Of a stretch of DNA of 64,000 nt, positions 22,575 to 34,849 are shown piece by piece. The number at the start of each line of letters is the position of its first letter. Positions within the stretch are counted from its first letter, which is position 1. Origin of the DNA: Notamacropus eugenii (Eukaryota > Chordata > Mammalia > Diprotodontia > Macropodidae); assembly GCF_028372415.1 (NCBI RefSeq), contig NC_092872.1, positions 260,301,008-260,365,007 on the forward strand. Reading direction: 5' to 3'. The notes under the pieces are model-generated. The model saw nothing but the letters and a program-made list of their open reading frames with translations. It was not told the origin of the DNA and searched no databases. A program made the translations under genes and the position numbers.

Positions 22575-22715
22575 TTCTCAAATATATATATTTGTGAAAT
22601 ATGTAATTTTAAATGTAGTTTTGCAAAATATATAATATATAATTATATTAACAATATATAATTATTTAATATATAATAATATTATATATACTTTTATAAT
22701 ATATAATTTTTTTCC
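22575..22715. repeat. AT-rich simple repeat (TA)n
   Basis: Imperfect tata/aata tract. Confidence 0.85.
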
Positions 22716-22719
22716 CCTA

Positions 22720-23455
22720 ATGGTACCACCACACTGGGGCAAGCCTCCATCACCTTACACCTAGACCATTGCACTTGCCTCCTGGTTGGTCATTCTCCAA
22801 CCCAGCCCATCCTCCTCTCCTCGGCCATGTTAATTTTCCTAAAGCACAAGGCTAAACAAGTCACACCTATCCCTGCCCCTCCCCCCCATACAATTAATTC
22901 CTGTGGTTCCCTGTCACCTTTAGGGTAAAATTTTTTAAAAATCTTTTCTTTGGCTTTTCAAGCTCTTCCTAACTTTGCCCCTTTCTAACTTTCCAAGTAT
23001 TCACATACCTCACTCTTCTCCATGGACCTTGTTATTCATCTCCAGTAGAAGATCTCTGAGGAATGGCCACGAGGCAATTGTGACAGGATGATAGCATCCA
23101 GGGAAGGAGTGTGTGGAAAGAACACTGATTCCTTACCTTTCCTCTTCCAAAGATCTTTGATCTCCTAACTTCAGGCATTTTCACATGCCTATAATTCTTT
23201 CCCTCCTCATCTTAACAACCTCCTGACTTCACTGACTTCCTTCAAGTCTCAGATGAAATCACACCTTCCCAGTCCCCCTAAACGACAGTGCCTTCCCTCT
23301 AAGTTTATCTCTAATCTATCCCGTATATTTGGTGTTTGCGCATAGGTGTTTTCATGTTGTCTTTTCAATTAAAATATGAGCTCCTTGAGGTCAGGGCTTG
23401 TTTTTGCCTTTCTTTGCATACTTAGCACAATGCCTTAGAAAATGCGGGTGGGCTT
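22720..23455 (+). mobile_element. L2 LINE 3' half, sense
   Basis: Sense L2 text runs through ttcctaaagcacaaggctaa, tctccatggaccttgttatt and ctccttgaggtcagggcttg to the terminus tacttagcacaatgccttag. Confidence 0.75.
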
Positions 23456-23859
23456 GACTTCGGGAACCTCATTGCAACATGGCAATCTTTTATGTCTTTC
23501 TAATTGATTCACTTTCCAACTCACCATCGTGAGCCTTCCATTAAGCCTTCCATGGTGCCCATTCCCCTGATCTTCTCATCTGAGAATCTTGTCTTATATT
23601 ATACTGAAAAAATATTACATTCAAAAAACAGAAGCTGTTTCTTCCTTCCTTCTTTTCTGACATCAATTGAGGCATCATAGAAACAGTGTTATAAGCAATG
23701 GAGATGAGTGGGCAAGTTGGTAGTAAAAAGAAACATGTCTAGGACTTCTCTTGAAAATAGTATATGTCAAAGATTGCTTTTGTGTTCAGGTTTCCTGATC
23801 TTATGGGCTGCCACTCTGTATGACACACTCAAGGTCAAGCAGTCTCCTGGTATTGAAGC

Positions 23860-23965
23860 TGCTAGTCATTTCAGTTTTGTCTGACTCTTTGGGATCCCAT
23901 TTGGGATTTTTTTTGGCAAAGATACAGGAGTGGTTTGCCATAACTTGCTGGAAGTCACTGGGAAT
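23860..23965 (-). repeat. CORE-SINE 3' part, antisense or diverged
   Basis: gtcatttcagttttgtctga...ggagtggtttgccata is the reverse complement of the tail seen at 36920-37020 (tggcaaaccattccag...gagtcaaacatgactg). Confidence 0.7.
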
Positions 23966-25059
23966 GAATGATGCAAACATTCCCTAAATACAATTATTCC
24001 AAATGCATAATCGCATCCTGTGGAAAGACAGGAATGAAAGGAAGCTCTCTATTCCGAACTCTGAATGTGAGCCAAGCATGAGGAGGGTTCTGGCAAACAA
24101 AAAACCTTAGACTTAAGTTTACTTGCAAATAAAAAAAGCTAAAAATGGTGATATTTACTAAAGTTATGGCTTTAAAAGCAAATAAAATCCTACTTGGGGA
24201 AATGCCACAAAGGAGCCTGGAGCATCCAGGTGGTCACTGGAAGTTCATGGGCTCAAGGCCTGGAGGCATAAAGGACTAGGTTCTCTGTTCCAGATTCTCA
24301 CCCTACTGTATGGTGGTCTTCCTTTGCAGGAACTGTCATCACCTTTGCTTATGAATGACTTCTCCGTTGTCACAAAGCAATAAACTGACTTTTCACAAGT
24401 ATTGCTGCACCTTCTCCATGATACCATGAAGAACAAACAAATCTAGGAATAAAAGCATGGAGTAACTGTTGAGCTAAGATCTTGATGAAAAACAAAGCCA
24501 TTGAAACAAATGAATCCTGTATTCAAAAATACTGAAAGAAATTGGTGTTTTAAAATAGGAAGACTTCTTGTGTGTGCTTAATCTTCCGCCCTAGGCCTCC
24601 CTGTTTCTCAACAACTACTTTGCCTTGCTCCTTTTCCTCTTCCCGCTCTGTTCCCCATCTTACCCACAGTTCTGAAGCCATAATCAAATCAACCCTTTTA
24701 CAGTTCCTGGATGAATGGGATAGGCTGGTTTGGGAGATAGTAAAAGTTGGATGTCAACTGGTCCACTTGGAAATACTGGAGAGGGATTCTTTGCTAGGTA
24801 CAATTATTTTTTCCTTTTAGCATTCTTTTTTTTAAATGTTATGTAAAAATTAAATTTGATTGCCCCCCTCAGGTCCCTTACACTCTGAGATTCTGTTCTT
24901 GGAAGACAGTCTAGGAAAACAAAACAAAACAATGTGCTTAGTAGAAGAGGAGTTGGAATCCCAACTGGGTGACAATAAGTAGCTTACTTTCTCTAAGCCT
25001 GAGGCTCATTACACCTTGCAGACATTGATGAAAGGAAAGTATTTGATGAACACAAGCGT

Positions 25060-25190
25060 AAGCTCTTTGTAGAGTAGTGGGAAGTCTTGAATTACCCTCA
25101 GTGGACCTGAGTTTAAACCCAGACTATGACGTTGACTCATTGCATGACTCAGAGAAAGTCATTCAACTTCTCTGACCTTCAGTCTGCTCT
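25060..25190 (+). repeat. MIR-like fragment
   Basis: ggacctgagtttaaacccag and actcagagaaagtcattcaa fit the MIR core in plus orientation. Confidence 0.6.
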
Positions 25191-25379
25191 TATTTCAATT
25201 TCTTTTCGTGAAAATTTATATCAACCAAGGGGGAGGGGGATCAGTGCATCCAATCCCTATGAGAATGTGCAGAGTAGATCAACATGCTTGACTGATATAA
25301 TTCTCTATGAGAAAGAACATAAGGAGCCTGATTTTGGAAGAATCATGGTGAAGTATAAAGGACACTGTCTTAGAGAGAC

Positions 25380-25500
25380 TTTTCTTTTTGTTTTTTTCTT
25401 TCTTTCTTTTTCTTTTTTTCCCCTTAAATATATATTTAGTATATTTAATTATATATATTTTAGTATTATATATATTTAGTATACTTTATTATATATATGT
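25380..25500. repeat. Pyrimidine tract and (TA)n simple repeat
   Basis: A T/C-rich run is followed by tatatatttagta repeats at the 3' edge of the minus-strand L1. Confidence 0.8.
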
Positions 25501-25504
25501 AAAA

Positions 25505-28500
25505 AAGTATATTTTCTTTTCTTCCCTTAAATAAGTTTTTATTAAAATTTTCTGTCTCATATTTCATGTATTACTCCCTTCCCCCCGCCAGAGAACCATC
25601 CCATAAGACAAATAGTACTTTATGGAAATGAAAAAAAAAGTCAGCAGAACTGATTGATACATTGAAAAAGTCCAAAAATGTGTGTAAAATGTACCTCCAT
25701 CTCTACAAAAGAGTGGGTTAGAGATGTCTTCTCATACATCTTTTCTTGAGGCTTATTTGAGCTTTGTAATTCTATAACATTTTCTTTTGATTTTTTTGGT
25801 GTACTATTATTTTTTATTTACATTGTTACATTGTAGTTTCTGTGTATTTTGTTTTCTTGGTCCTGTTTACTACACCCTACATAAGTTACTATAGACCTTC
25901 CTGTGTTTATTACACACATAACTTCTTATAGTACAGTAATATTTCATTATGTTCATTTACCACAGTTTGCTAAGTCATTTCCAAATTGGTGGGCATCTAC
26001 TTTGTTTCCAATTCTTAAAGTGCTACTAAAAATATTTTGGAGTATATGAGGACTTTTTTCTTATTGATGGTTCCTTGGGGTACAAGCTCAGCAAGATTTT
26101 TTATTTCAAAGGGTATTGATATTTTAGCCACTTTATTTGCATAATTTTGCTTTCCAAAATGGTTGTATCATTTCACAACTCCACTAACAATGGGGTCTAT
26201 CTTTCCATGATTCTTTCAACATTGACTGTTGCCATTGACAGGGTTGGAGGGGGAGATTTTTCCAATTTGTCAGGTGTGAGATAAAAATCTCAGGGTTGTT
26301 TTAATTTGCATTTCTCTTATTTATTATTAATTTACAGCAATTTTTCATGTGGTGTGAATACTTTAGAGTTTTGAGGGTAACTGTTTATGTCCTTTGACTA
26401 TTTGTATATTGAGGAGTAGTTGTTAGTTTTTATAGATATTTATCAACAGATAGATCTCTATAGATATACACATTTATTACTTGTGTGCATATCTATATTA
26501 TATGTATATATATTACACATATATGTAAACATGTTTTATATGATTATTGTTTCTTGTATATTGTTATTACTATAATGAAATGCTGTTGATTTTTGTGGAA
26601 TTTACTTTGTAGCCTCCAACATTGCTGAAGCTATTGTCTCACTATCTTTGCTGATTTTCTAGGATTTTCAAATAAATCACCATATTATCAATATATGTGG
26701 ATAGTTGTATCTCCTCTTTTCCTATCTTTTTTCCTTAAATTTTTTCTTCTTTTCCTATCTCTATTGCTGGCACTTCAAGAATGATTAAATAATAGTGGGA
26801 GAGTGCCCATCCTTGCTTCACTCTTGTATTTATCAGAAAAGATTATAATATATCCCCAGTTTTAGATAGTTGCTTTTTTTATGATATAAAAAGTCCTTTT
26901 ATGCCTATATTTTTGTAGAGTTTTTAGCATAAATGAGTGTTCTACTTTGTCAGATTCTTTTCCTATATTTCTTGAGATGATCATGTAGTTTGGGATATTT
27001 TGGTTTTTAATATGATTTAATTATGTCAATTATTTTCCTAATGTTGAACCTTGCAACCTTGCGATCCCACTTGATCACAATGAATAATTTCTCTGATAAA
27101 TCACTGTAATCTATTTGATTGGGTTTTGTTTAAAATTTTTGAGTCAATGTATATTAATAATATTTGACCATAATTATCTTTCGGTGTTTTATCTTTCTCT
27201 GGGTTAGGTATTAGGACTAGACTTGTCTCATAAAAGGGTCGTTGCTAGGTTTCTTTCTTTCTCAAATTTTGAAAATAAGTTGTCAAGTAAAACTACTAAT
27301 TAAAAAACCAACTCTTTGTGATAACTTCTCTTGTGAATCCATCAGAACTAGGAGTTGTTTCTTTGGTAGTTCCTTTACAGATATATCTATTTTCCTTTTT
27401 TTGACATCAGGTTGTTTAAGGTCTTAATCAGGTCTTCTGATCGTTTGATTGTTTTATATTTTCAAAGATATTTCTCTATTTTTATAGTCTCAATTTTATT
27501 ACTATATAACTGTGCATAATGTACTATTTTTAATTTTTTCACCTGGTTTTGCTGTGATTTTACCATGCTCATTGGCTTTTTTATTAATTTTATTTTCTGC
27601 TCTCTTCTTTTTAATCAGATCACTAAAGGTTTATCAATTTTTTTTAGTCTTTTCAAAGAACTAATTTTTGGTTTCATTATCATTTCTTTGGTTTCTTTGC
27701 TTCCAATTTCCCCTTTAATCTTTAGTAGGTTCTCTTTTGTGCTTACTTTACATTTTTTTGTTTTCTAATCTGCTCTTTTTCTATTTTGTTAATGTATGAT
27801 TTATGAAGATATGATTTCCCCCCTTGAAGGCTGCTTTAACTGCATCCCCGAAATTTTGGTATGTTGTTTCATTGTTATCATTTAAAATATAGTTATTCAT
27901 TGTTTCTATGATTTATTCTTAGACTTACTCATTATTTAAGATTTCATTGTTAAGTCTCCATTTGGGTCTGTATCATTCCTGTGGTCTCTGAAACAATGTC
28001 TAGTCTTACTTCATTATGGTCTGTAAAGAATAATACTAACCATTTCAGTCTTTTTTACATTTGTTTGCAATATCTCTGTATCTTACTGCATGGTCAATTT
28101 TTGTAAAAGTTCCACACAATATAGAGAAATATGTATGCTTTTGCTGTCCCATTTAGAAGACATCATAAGTCTTTTATAACTCTAGTTTCTCTAGAAATTT
28201 GTTCACCACCATATTTTTCCTTTTCTTTATATTTTTGTTAGACTAATCAGAACTGATAGAGGAATATTGATGTCTCCTGAAAGTGTCTTCCTGAAGTGCA
28301 GATGTTTCCTTTATGAATTTGAATGCTAAGTCATTTAGAGGGTATAAGTTTATTACTGATATTGGTTTGTTGTCTGTGGTTCCTTTCAGTGTAATATTGC
28401 TTCCTTATTAATCCCTTTTTATTTTTTGAATCTTTGTTTTAGCTTTATTTGATAGCATGATGGCAACTCCTGCTTTTTAGAGTTCACTTGATGCATGGTC

Positions 28501-30940
28501 ATTTTTTTCCCACAGTTTCATTTGTGTATGTCTTTGTTTTTTAAATGTGTTTCTTGTAAGCAACAGATTGTAGGGTTTCATTTTCTGATCCAATCCTTCA
28601 TTCTTTTTCATTTTATTATTCATTTTATTTATTATATTTAAGACACCTAGGCCTTATTAAGTATAAGGTCCTCATCAACTTTCATCAACCATTTCTCTTC
28701 ATCAGTAGGAGCATTCATCAGTGGAACCCCTTCCCACCTCCAAAATAAAACCTTATTTCTTCCCCTCTCCCCATTTTTCAATTTTTCTCCCCTCCTCCTA
28801 ACCCACTTTCTTATAGGTTCTTCCTTTTCTGAGAACAGTGGTCACCTTTCCCTCATTGCTAGCTCTTGATTTGGCCTTGGCATATCATACATTCCTTACT
28901 ATCCCCCTGCTCACCCACGCCTCTTATATATACTCTTGCTATGCTGCAATGTAGTCCCATAAAAGAAGCATTAATTCACTTGTAGTCGGGTGTCACCCAG
29001 TTCTGTTGATAATGACCCTGTCTATCTCTTTAGAGGTTACCTCTACTAGATTATTGCCTTCATCCCTGTCTCCTTGTGGACATCTAGATAGAAGTTTCTT
29101 ACTGGTCTCCGTTGTTACTTGGCTATTGTTCTGTTCTTGTCTGCTGTATTTATGCACTCCTCCTGCAATTCTGCTTTTTGGAGTGTTTAAGAAGCAAACA
29201 ATCTCTTCAGTTCTGGTTTTCTTTCAAACTTTTAATTATTTTTAAACATTCATCTTTTATCCTACATGGTTAAGTTCTTTGCAAGATATGTCACCCTACA
29301 CTACATGCTGGGCTCTAGTGTATTTCAGAACACACTGGTCCATTCCTTCTTCCTTTTTCTAGTGGGTGTGGAATAATCTTGGGTTATTTGAATGTTGTTT
29401 CCTTTGTGTTTGAAGGTACTTCTCCTGATGGTTTTGCAGAATTTGTGGTTTCTTAATTGAAATGTTAATTTTAACCACTATATGTTTAGCAACCTTGGTT
29501 CACCGCCCCACTCCACCCCCCCAACCTAGTGATCTGTCAATTCTTTCAATTGGCATTTCATTTTCTAATGTTCACTTCTGCACAGTTATCTTCTGTTATT
29601 TCCTTCATCTTGATGTTAAGGGTTTTTTGTTTTGTTTTGTTTTGTTTTGTCCTATCAGGTTCTTCTGGGAGACCTATGATCCTTTGGTTTTCTCTTTGCA
29701 TCCTATATTCAAGATCAGTATGATTTGCTTGCATAGTGAATATATGTTCTTTTAATGTTATTATTTTTTGCTTCTCTTCTAGGTTTTCCTTCACTTTTGT
29801 GTATTTTCATTGCCCATCTGCTACTGTCTTTTTAATTTCTTTGGTGAAGTTTGCCATTGTAGATTCAAATTTTCTGATCTGTTTATTTTTGTTATTTGGG
29901 ACATAAATTCTGCTCTTATGATTCTCATTTCTCTTTTAAATCATTCAGGAGTGAAATGTTGCATTTCCATGTTCTCAGTTTCCACAGGGTCCTCTCTCAT
30001 CAAGTATAGGGTCATTTCCCTTTGTTTTTCAGCATTTATTCATATATGCTTGGCGTCATTTACTAGATCTGGAAGCCATATTTCCTTCTGTTGTTACTAT
30101 TTTCCTGTTGATTTGTCCAATATATTCAAGGTCTTTGAGTTTTCTTCTTCCTGGTACCTTTGGTACTTTAGTATTTTACCCTGTGCTTTCCTTATCTCTC
30201 ATTTCTTGAAACCCTCACCTCTCATTGTGTCCTCCTTAGGGGCTGGATTTCAGAGCATCTCAGCCTCCTTCCACACTGGGCAATTCATGGTTCACCAGCC
30301 TGGGTCTCTGCTCCAAGTGACTTTTGGGTGGTCAGAATTTACCTCAGCTAGGCGGTTTGCTCTTTCTCTCAGGTATGGTGGAGTGCTATTCAGCACCCCA
30401 CCCCCCACCCCCCCATGCATAGTGTTCTATCCCAGTGACATGTCCTACTTCCCTTGTTTTTCAGTTGTATGGGCTGGTTCCAACAGTTTAGATCCTATTT
30501 TCCCTGGCACTGGATGTTCAGAGCTTTGCAGCACTGGTACTTCTGGGTTACAGCTTTGGATGGCATTTGCTGCTGAATGGGTTTTATCCAGCTGACTGCT
30601 GAAGCTTGAGCAAACTTCTGTAGCCTGGAGATGAGGTCTCCGTGGCACTGGAAAGGGAGAGAGGGGGACCATGGTATGTGTATGTGTAGGGGAGGATGTT
30701 TTATTGTAAGTCTGTATGGTGTCCTTGGGTTTGCTAGTATAGCCTCACTGCTGGTAGCATTTAGGCTGAAGGAATGTCAGTTGTTCTTGGATTTGAAGGT
30801 TTTTTAAACCTTCTTTTGAATTAGAAACAGGGAAATGGCAGAAATTCTTTCATCTTTGGTTCATAATTTCTGTTTGGAGAGGTTTGAGAGGTCATGGGAA
30901 TCAGAGAAAATAACTAGTCCATTATCTTGGTGCTCACATG
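25505..30940 (-). mobile_element. Near full-length L1, antisense, decayed
   Basis: About 5.4 kb reads as L1 on the minus strand. At the right edge is the 5' end (ccaagataatggactag, the usual L1 opening), then a GC-richer 5'UTR (about 30.2-30.9 kb). ORF1 remains near 29558-29794, with a coiled coil followed by RIIGLPEE at the start of the RRM. The ORF2 region runs about 26.0-29.4 kb, then 3'UTR and A-rich tail (T-rich here). No long frame survives in ORF2, so it is inactive. Exact ends and target duplication were not identified. Confidence 0.75.
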
Positions 30941-31254
30941 AATCAGAAGTCCCATTGCAGACTTTCAATAACTGTCTTGGATTCAGTAACCTCTTTAACC
31001 CCTGTTGTAGAACCAGACCTGGAGACATCTTCAAATAGGTTAAGTTGGCCTCAACATTTACCCCTCCTTTCTCTTTGTTGGACTTCTGCTCTTGGTTTGA
31101 TTTCTTCACTCAGCATTCAGTGAGCAACAGTGTTACAAGGGGAGTGGCCTATCTAAAATGCTTTATAGCACTGATTACATTAATGCATTATACTTTATAC
31201 TATATTTTAACCTTCTATACTATGCAGCAATGAACTTGTTTTTGAGGTCACTTG

Positions 31255-32330
31255 ATCAATCAATAAACATTTATTAAGCATATACTATGTGCCAGGCACG
31301 GTGCTCTAAGCATTGGTGATACAAAAAGAGGAGTTGAGAAAGGCTTCCTGTAGAACATGGGATTTTGTGTTATGTTCATCCCTCATTGCCAAAGAAGATC
31401 ATGCCATCACAGAAATGATGACATGACTTGCATTTGACTTTGTTTTGAGTGAGGGAGGGCTGTGCAGGTGACCAGCTGCACTTTTCCTCCAGAGCCATCT
31501 GGGTCCAGTCACCAGATGTTCATCAGGATGACTAGAGATGACCCAGGATGCACTGGGAGACATTGGACCCTTTAGGCCAAGATCTTTGCAGGTACTCACT
31601 TAGGTGAGGTAACGCCCTTTCATTGTAGAGATGTAAAGGAAAATAGGGAAGTTATGGCAGAGTCATGAAGGGAGAGCATTGAAGGCATGGGGAGCAGCCA
31701 GAGAAAATGCCCCGAATTGAGAAACAGAATGTCTTGTTCATGGAACAGACAGGAGGCCAGTGTCACCAATGGAAGAGGACATGTCAGGGAGTAAGGGAAA
31801 TGGACTGGGGTTGGGGAGATTTGAGGGAGCAGATTCATCAATAGGATATTGCAATAGTCTAGAGGTAAGGTGATGAGGGCCTGTACTCGAGGGGTGGCAG
31901 TGTTAGAGGAGTGAAGGGCATATTGGAGAGATGTGGCATGGCTGAAATTGACAGGCCTTGAAATTATAATGAGGAATCAAGAATGACTCCTGGGTTGTGA
32001 ACTCGAGGGATTGGGAGGATAGTGGTACCCTCTTCAGTAATAGGATAATGATAGGAGATAAAGAAGAGGGGAGGGGATGCAGCTCACAGTGAATGACCTT
32101 AATTTTTTTTCTGTAAAATATGAGACAAAGTTCTCAGCTGAGAAATTAGGAAGAAGATTCATAGGAAGCTTGAGGAGGGTTGAAAAGGTTTGAAAGAGCC
32201 ACTGTGGAGAGTGTGATCATGTCTAGACATTGGCAGGTTTTTCCCTAGGATTGCTTAGAAGCAGTGAAGGCCCGGTTGAAGTTGTGTAACATCAATTTGT
32301 AGTGGACCCAGTAAGAATGGTTAGAATGGA
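31255..32330 (-). mobile_element. L2 LINE, antisense, with a SINE inside
   Basis: It starts at the L2 3' terminus read backwards (caataaacatttattaagca, tatgtgccaggcacggtgct). It continues through gagaaaatgccccgaattga and atgactcctgggttgtgaac. The SINE at about 31373-31620 interrupts it. Confidence 0.8.
31373..31620 (+). repeat. Marsupial SINE (GTTTGTCCTTCATTCT family), copy 3
   Basis: It contains gaaatgatgacatgacttgc, gggagggctgtgcaggtgac, ccagagccatctgggtccag and a tail like copy 1. Confidence 0.8.
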
Positions 32331-32334
32331 TTTT

Positions 32335-33395
32335 TCTCTACTTCCTCCAGATCACATCTTCTAACAGTAGGTGTCCCTCAGGGTTCTGTACTGGGTCCTC
32401 TTCTCTTCTTCCTGTTATTTCACTTGATCTCATCATTGCCAAAGAATTAATTACTATCTCTATGCTGATGATTCACAAATCTGATCTCTAGTCTCGTATC
32501 TCCGATTGCTTTTCAGATATCTGAAACTGGATGTCCAGTAGACATCTTAAATTCAGTATATCCAAATGCATCTTTTCCCCAAATCCTCTCCACCTCCTAC
32601 CTTATCTATTACTTTAAGGTCACCACCATTCTTCTGGTCCTTCACGCTCACAACCTAGGAGTCATCATGGACTACTCTTTTCCCTACCACCCCTGCCATA
32701 TCCAAACTTCTCTCAGATATGCCCCCTTCTCTCCTCTGCCACCTACTACCTACAACCACTGTAATGCAGGTCCTAATCATCTCATACCTGAACCACTGCA
32801 AGTCCATCTGCTAGTCCATCTGTCTCCCTCAAGTCTCTTCCCACTCCCATCCTTCATTTAGCCACCAAAATGATTTTTCTAAAGCAGGTCTGATTGGTGT
32901 CACATACACAGCCACACATACTCAATAAATTCCAGTGGCTCCCTGTCATCTGCAGGATCAAATACAAAATGAGAGCCCTTCATATCCAAGCCCCCTCCTA
33001 CCTTTCCATTCTCATCAACACAGGCTCTTCAATCCAGTGACATTGGGATCCTTGCTGCCCATGAACAAGATCCTTTGTCTCATGATTCTGTGTGTTTTCT
33101 CTGACTGTCCTGCCATGCCTGGAACACTCTCCCTCTTCCCCTCAGCCTACACCTTTTCTGGCTTCCTGTAAGTCTCCACTAAGTTTCCACCTTTTACAGG
33201 AAGCCTTTACCAATCCCTCTTAACCTTTCCTCTCAATGATTTCCCATTTATCCTGTATAGAACCTGGTTTTACACACTTGTTTGCTTGTTGTCTCCTCTA
33301 TTAGGGTGTGAACCATGAGGGCAAGGATTGTCTCTTTTTGTATCCCAAGTGCTTAGCACAATGCCTAAGTTCTTAATAAATGCTAATTGACTGAC
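32335..33395 (+). mobile_element. L2 LINE, sense, to its 3' end
   Basis: gtgtccctcagggttctgta (VPQGSVLG-type motif), ctatgctgatgattcacaaa (YADD/S active-site region) and the 3' half lead to the terminus agcacaatgcctaagttctt. It lies 5' to 5' against the antisense copy at 31255-32330. Confidence 0.8.
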
Positions 33396-33639
33396 CAGAG
33401 AGTCCTCAGAGAAAAATTGGTGTCTACCATCATTGTATAGGAATCCTTCCAAATTCATAGAATCATTTAACCTCAGGCAAATGGACTCTTAACCAAATCT
33501 GTTTTCTCATTTTAAACCAGTGGAGTTAGACTAGATAATTTCAATGATCTCTTCCAGCTCTAAGTCCCTATGACACCATAAATTTTCCTTCCTACCACAT
33601 AAACAATATTGTCACTCCTTCATCCCAATTCCTTCTTTA

Positions 33640-33815
33640 AAAATCTTTTACTTTTACATGACTAATGTGAAAATATGTTTGACAGAAACATATGTGTAGA
33701 GCTTATATAAGATTGTATGCTGTCTTGGGGAGGGAAGGGGAGAAAATTTAAAACTTATAGAAGTGAATGCTGAAAACTGAAAACAAATAAATTAATAAAT
33801 TTGGGGAAAAAATCT
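33640..33815 (+). repeat. L1 3' tail
   Basis: gactaatgtgaaaatatgtt, ttatataagattgtatgctg and ggggagggaaggggagaaaa are followed by an A-rich tail. Confidence 0.7.
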
Positions 33816-34089
33816 TTTGCTTTTGGAATTAAAGCCACACCCAAAGCTGGATTGCAAATAGACATCATGGTTTCTTATGTATTCATGTAAGTAGATTTAT
33901 TCTTCTTCCTTGCGTAAGCAGATGCCTACAGAATGATTTCTCCCCACAAAAGAACTTGGTTCTTGCTCAGATCATACAACCTAACAACTTAGAGGAAGCC
34001 TAAACTTATGTACCTTCCAGGAAAATGTGGCTAGAAGTTATCTAACAATCTACCAAGATTTGGTCAAATTGATAATAGCTTAAAAAAGC

Positions 34090-34330
34090 TAACAAGAGTG
34101 CCTTGTGATTTGCAAAATGCTTTAGACAATATCTTATTACATTCTCATAACCCTGTAAGGTAGATGCATTTAATGACCCCATTTTATATATGAAGAAACT
34201 GAGGCAGAGGGAGGTTGAGTGATTTGTCCAGGGTCACATATCTAGCAAAATCAGAAGTTGTATTTGACTTGACAGTCATCCTGACTCCAAATGCAACTAA
34301 TGTTCAATCCTCTGTAGCACCTAGTAGATC
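34090..34330 (+). repeat. MIR/THER1-type CORE-SINE
   Basis: aacaagagtgccttgtgatt, tatgaagaaactgaggcaga and tgatttgtccagggtcacat mark a nearly complete copy. Confidence 0.85.
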
Positions 34331-34353
34331 AAATTAGATTAAGTAACATTTGG

Positions 34354-34370
34354 GGGGGGGGGGGGGGGCT
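34354..34370. repeat. Poly(G) run
   Basis: About 17 consecutive G; length is unreliable in most sequencing. Confidence 0.8.
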
Positions 34371-34849
34371 TCCAAATCACTGGACCAAAACTGACGCTTG
34401 GAATCAAACATCCACTTCGTTAATTCCCCTCCTCAGCAGTTACGTGTATTTGCTCAATGGTCAGTAGGATCTTTTTTTGCCAAAACTGTCTTCCTTCACT
34501 AAGACTATTTTTTTCCTTTGTAAATCCAGTTTACAATATTTCATGTAGATTAGGGTCATGGAAATGCTGTGTAGTCACAGGTAAGTCATCTAAACTTTTC
34601 TGAGACGTATCTTTCCTTTTCTTTGAGACTCAAATGAGATAAGGTATGAAGTGCTTTACAAACCTTTGAAATAAATGTCAGATGCAATTATTTTTTTGTC
34701 CTATCATTCTGCTGGAATTCTCCAAAGGGGAAAATTGACTCTTTCTATTTACAGTTTAAAACGTATGGAATTACTCTCCTCAGCTATTAAATCTTAAAAT
34801 TAAAAAAAAAATTTTCAAGAGGAAAGAAAAATTAGACGATCAAATGCAA

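Noticed and set aside
29810..30595. 261-codon frame on the plus strand
   Set aside because: It is antisense to the 5'UTR/ORF1 part of the minus-strand L1; the Phe/Ser/Leu-rich composition comes from A-rich L1 read backwards.
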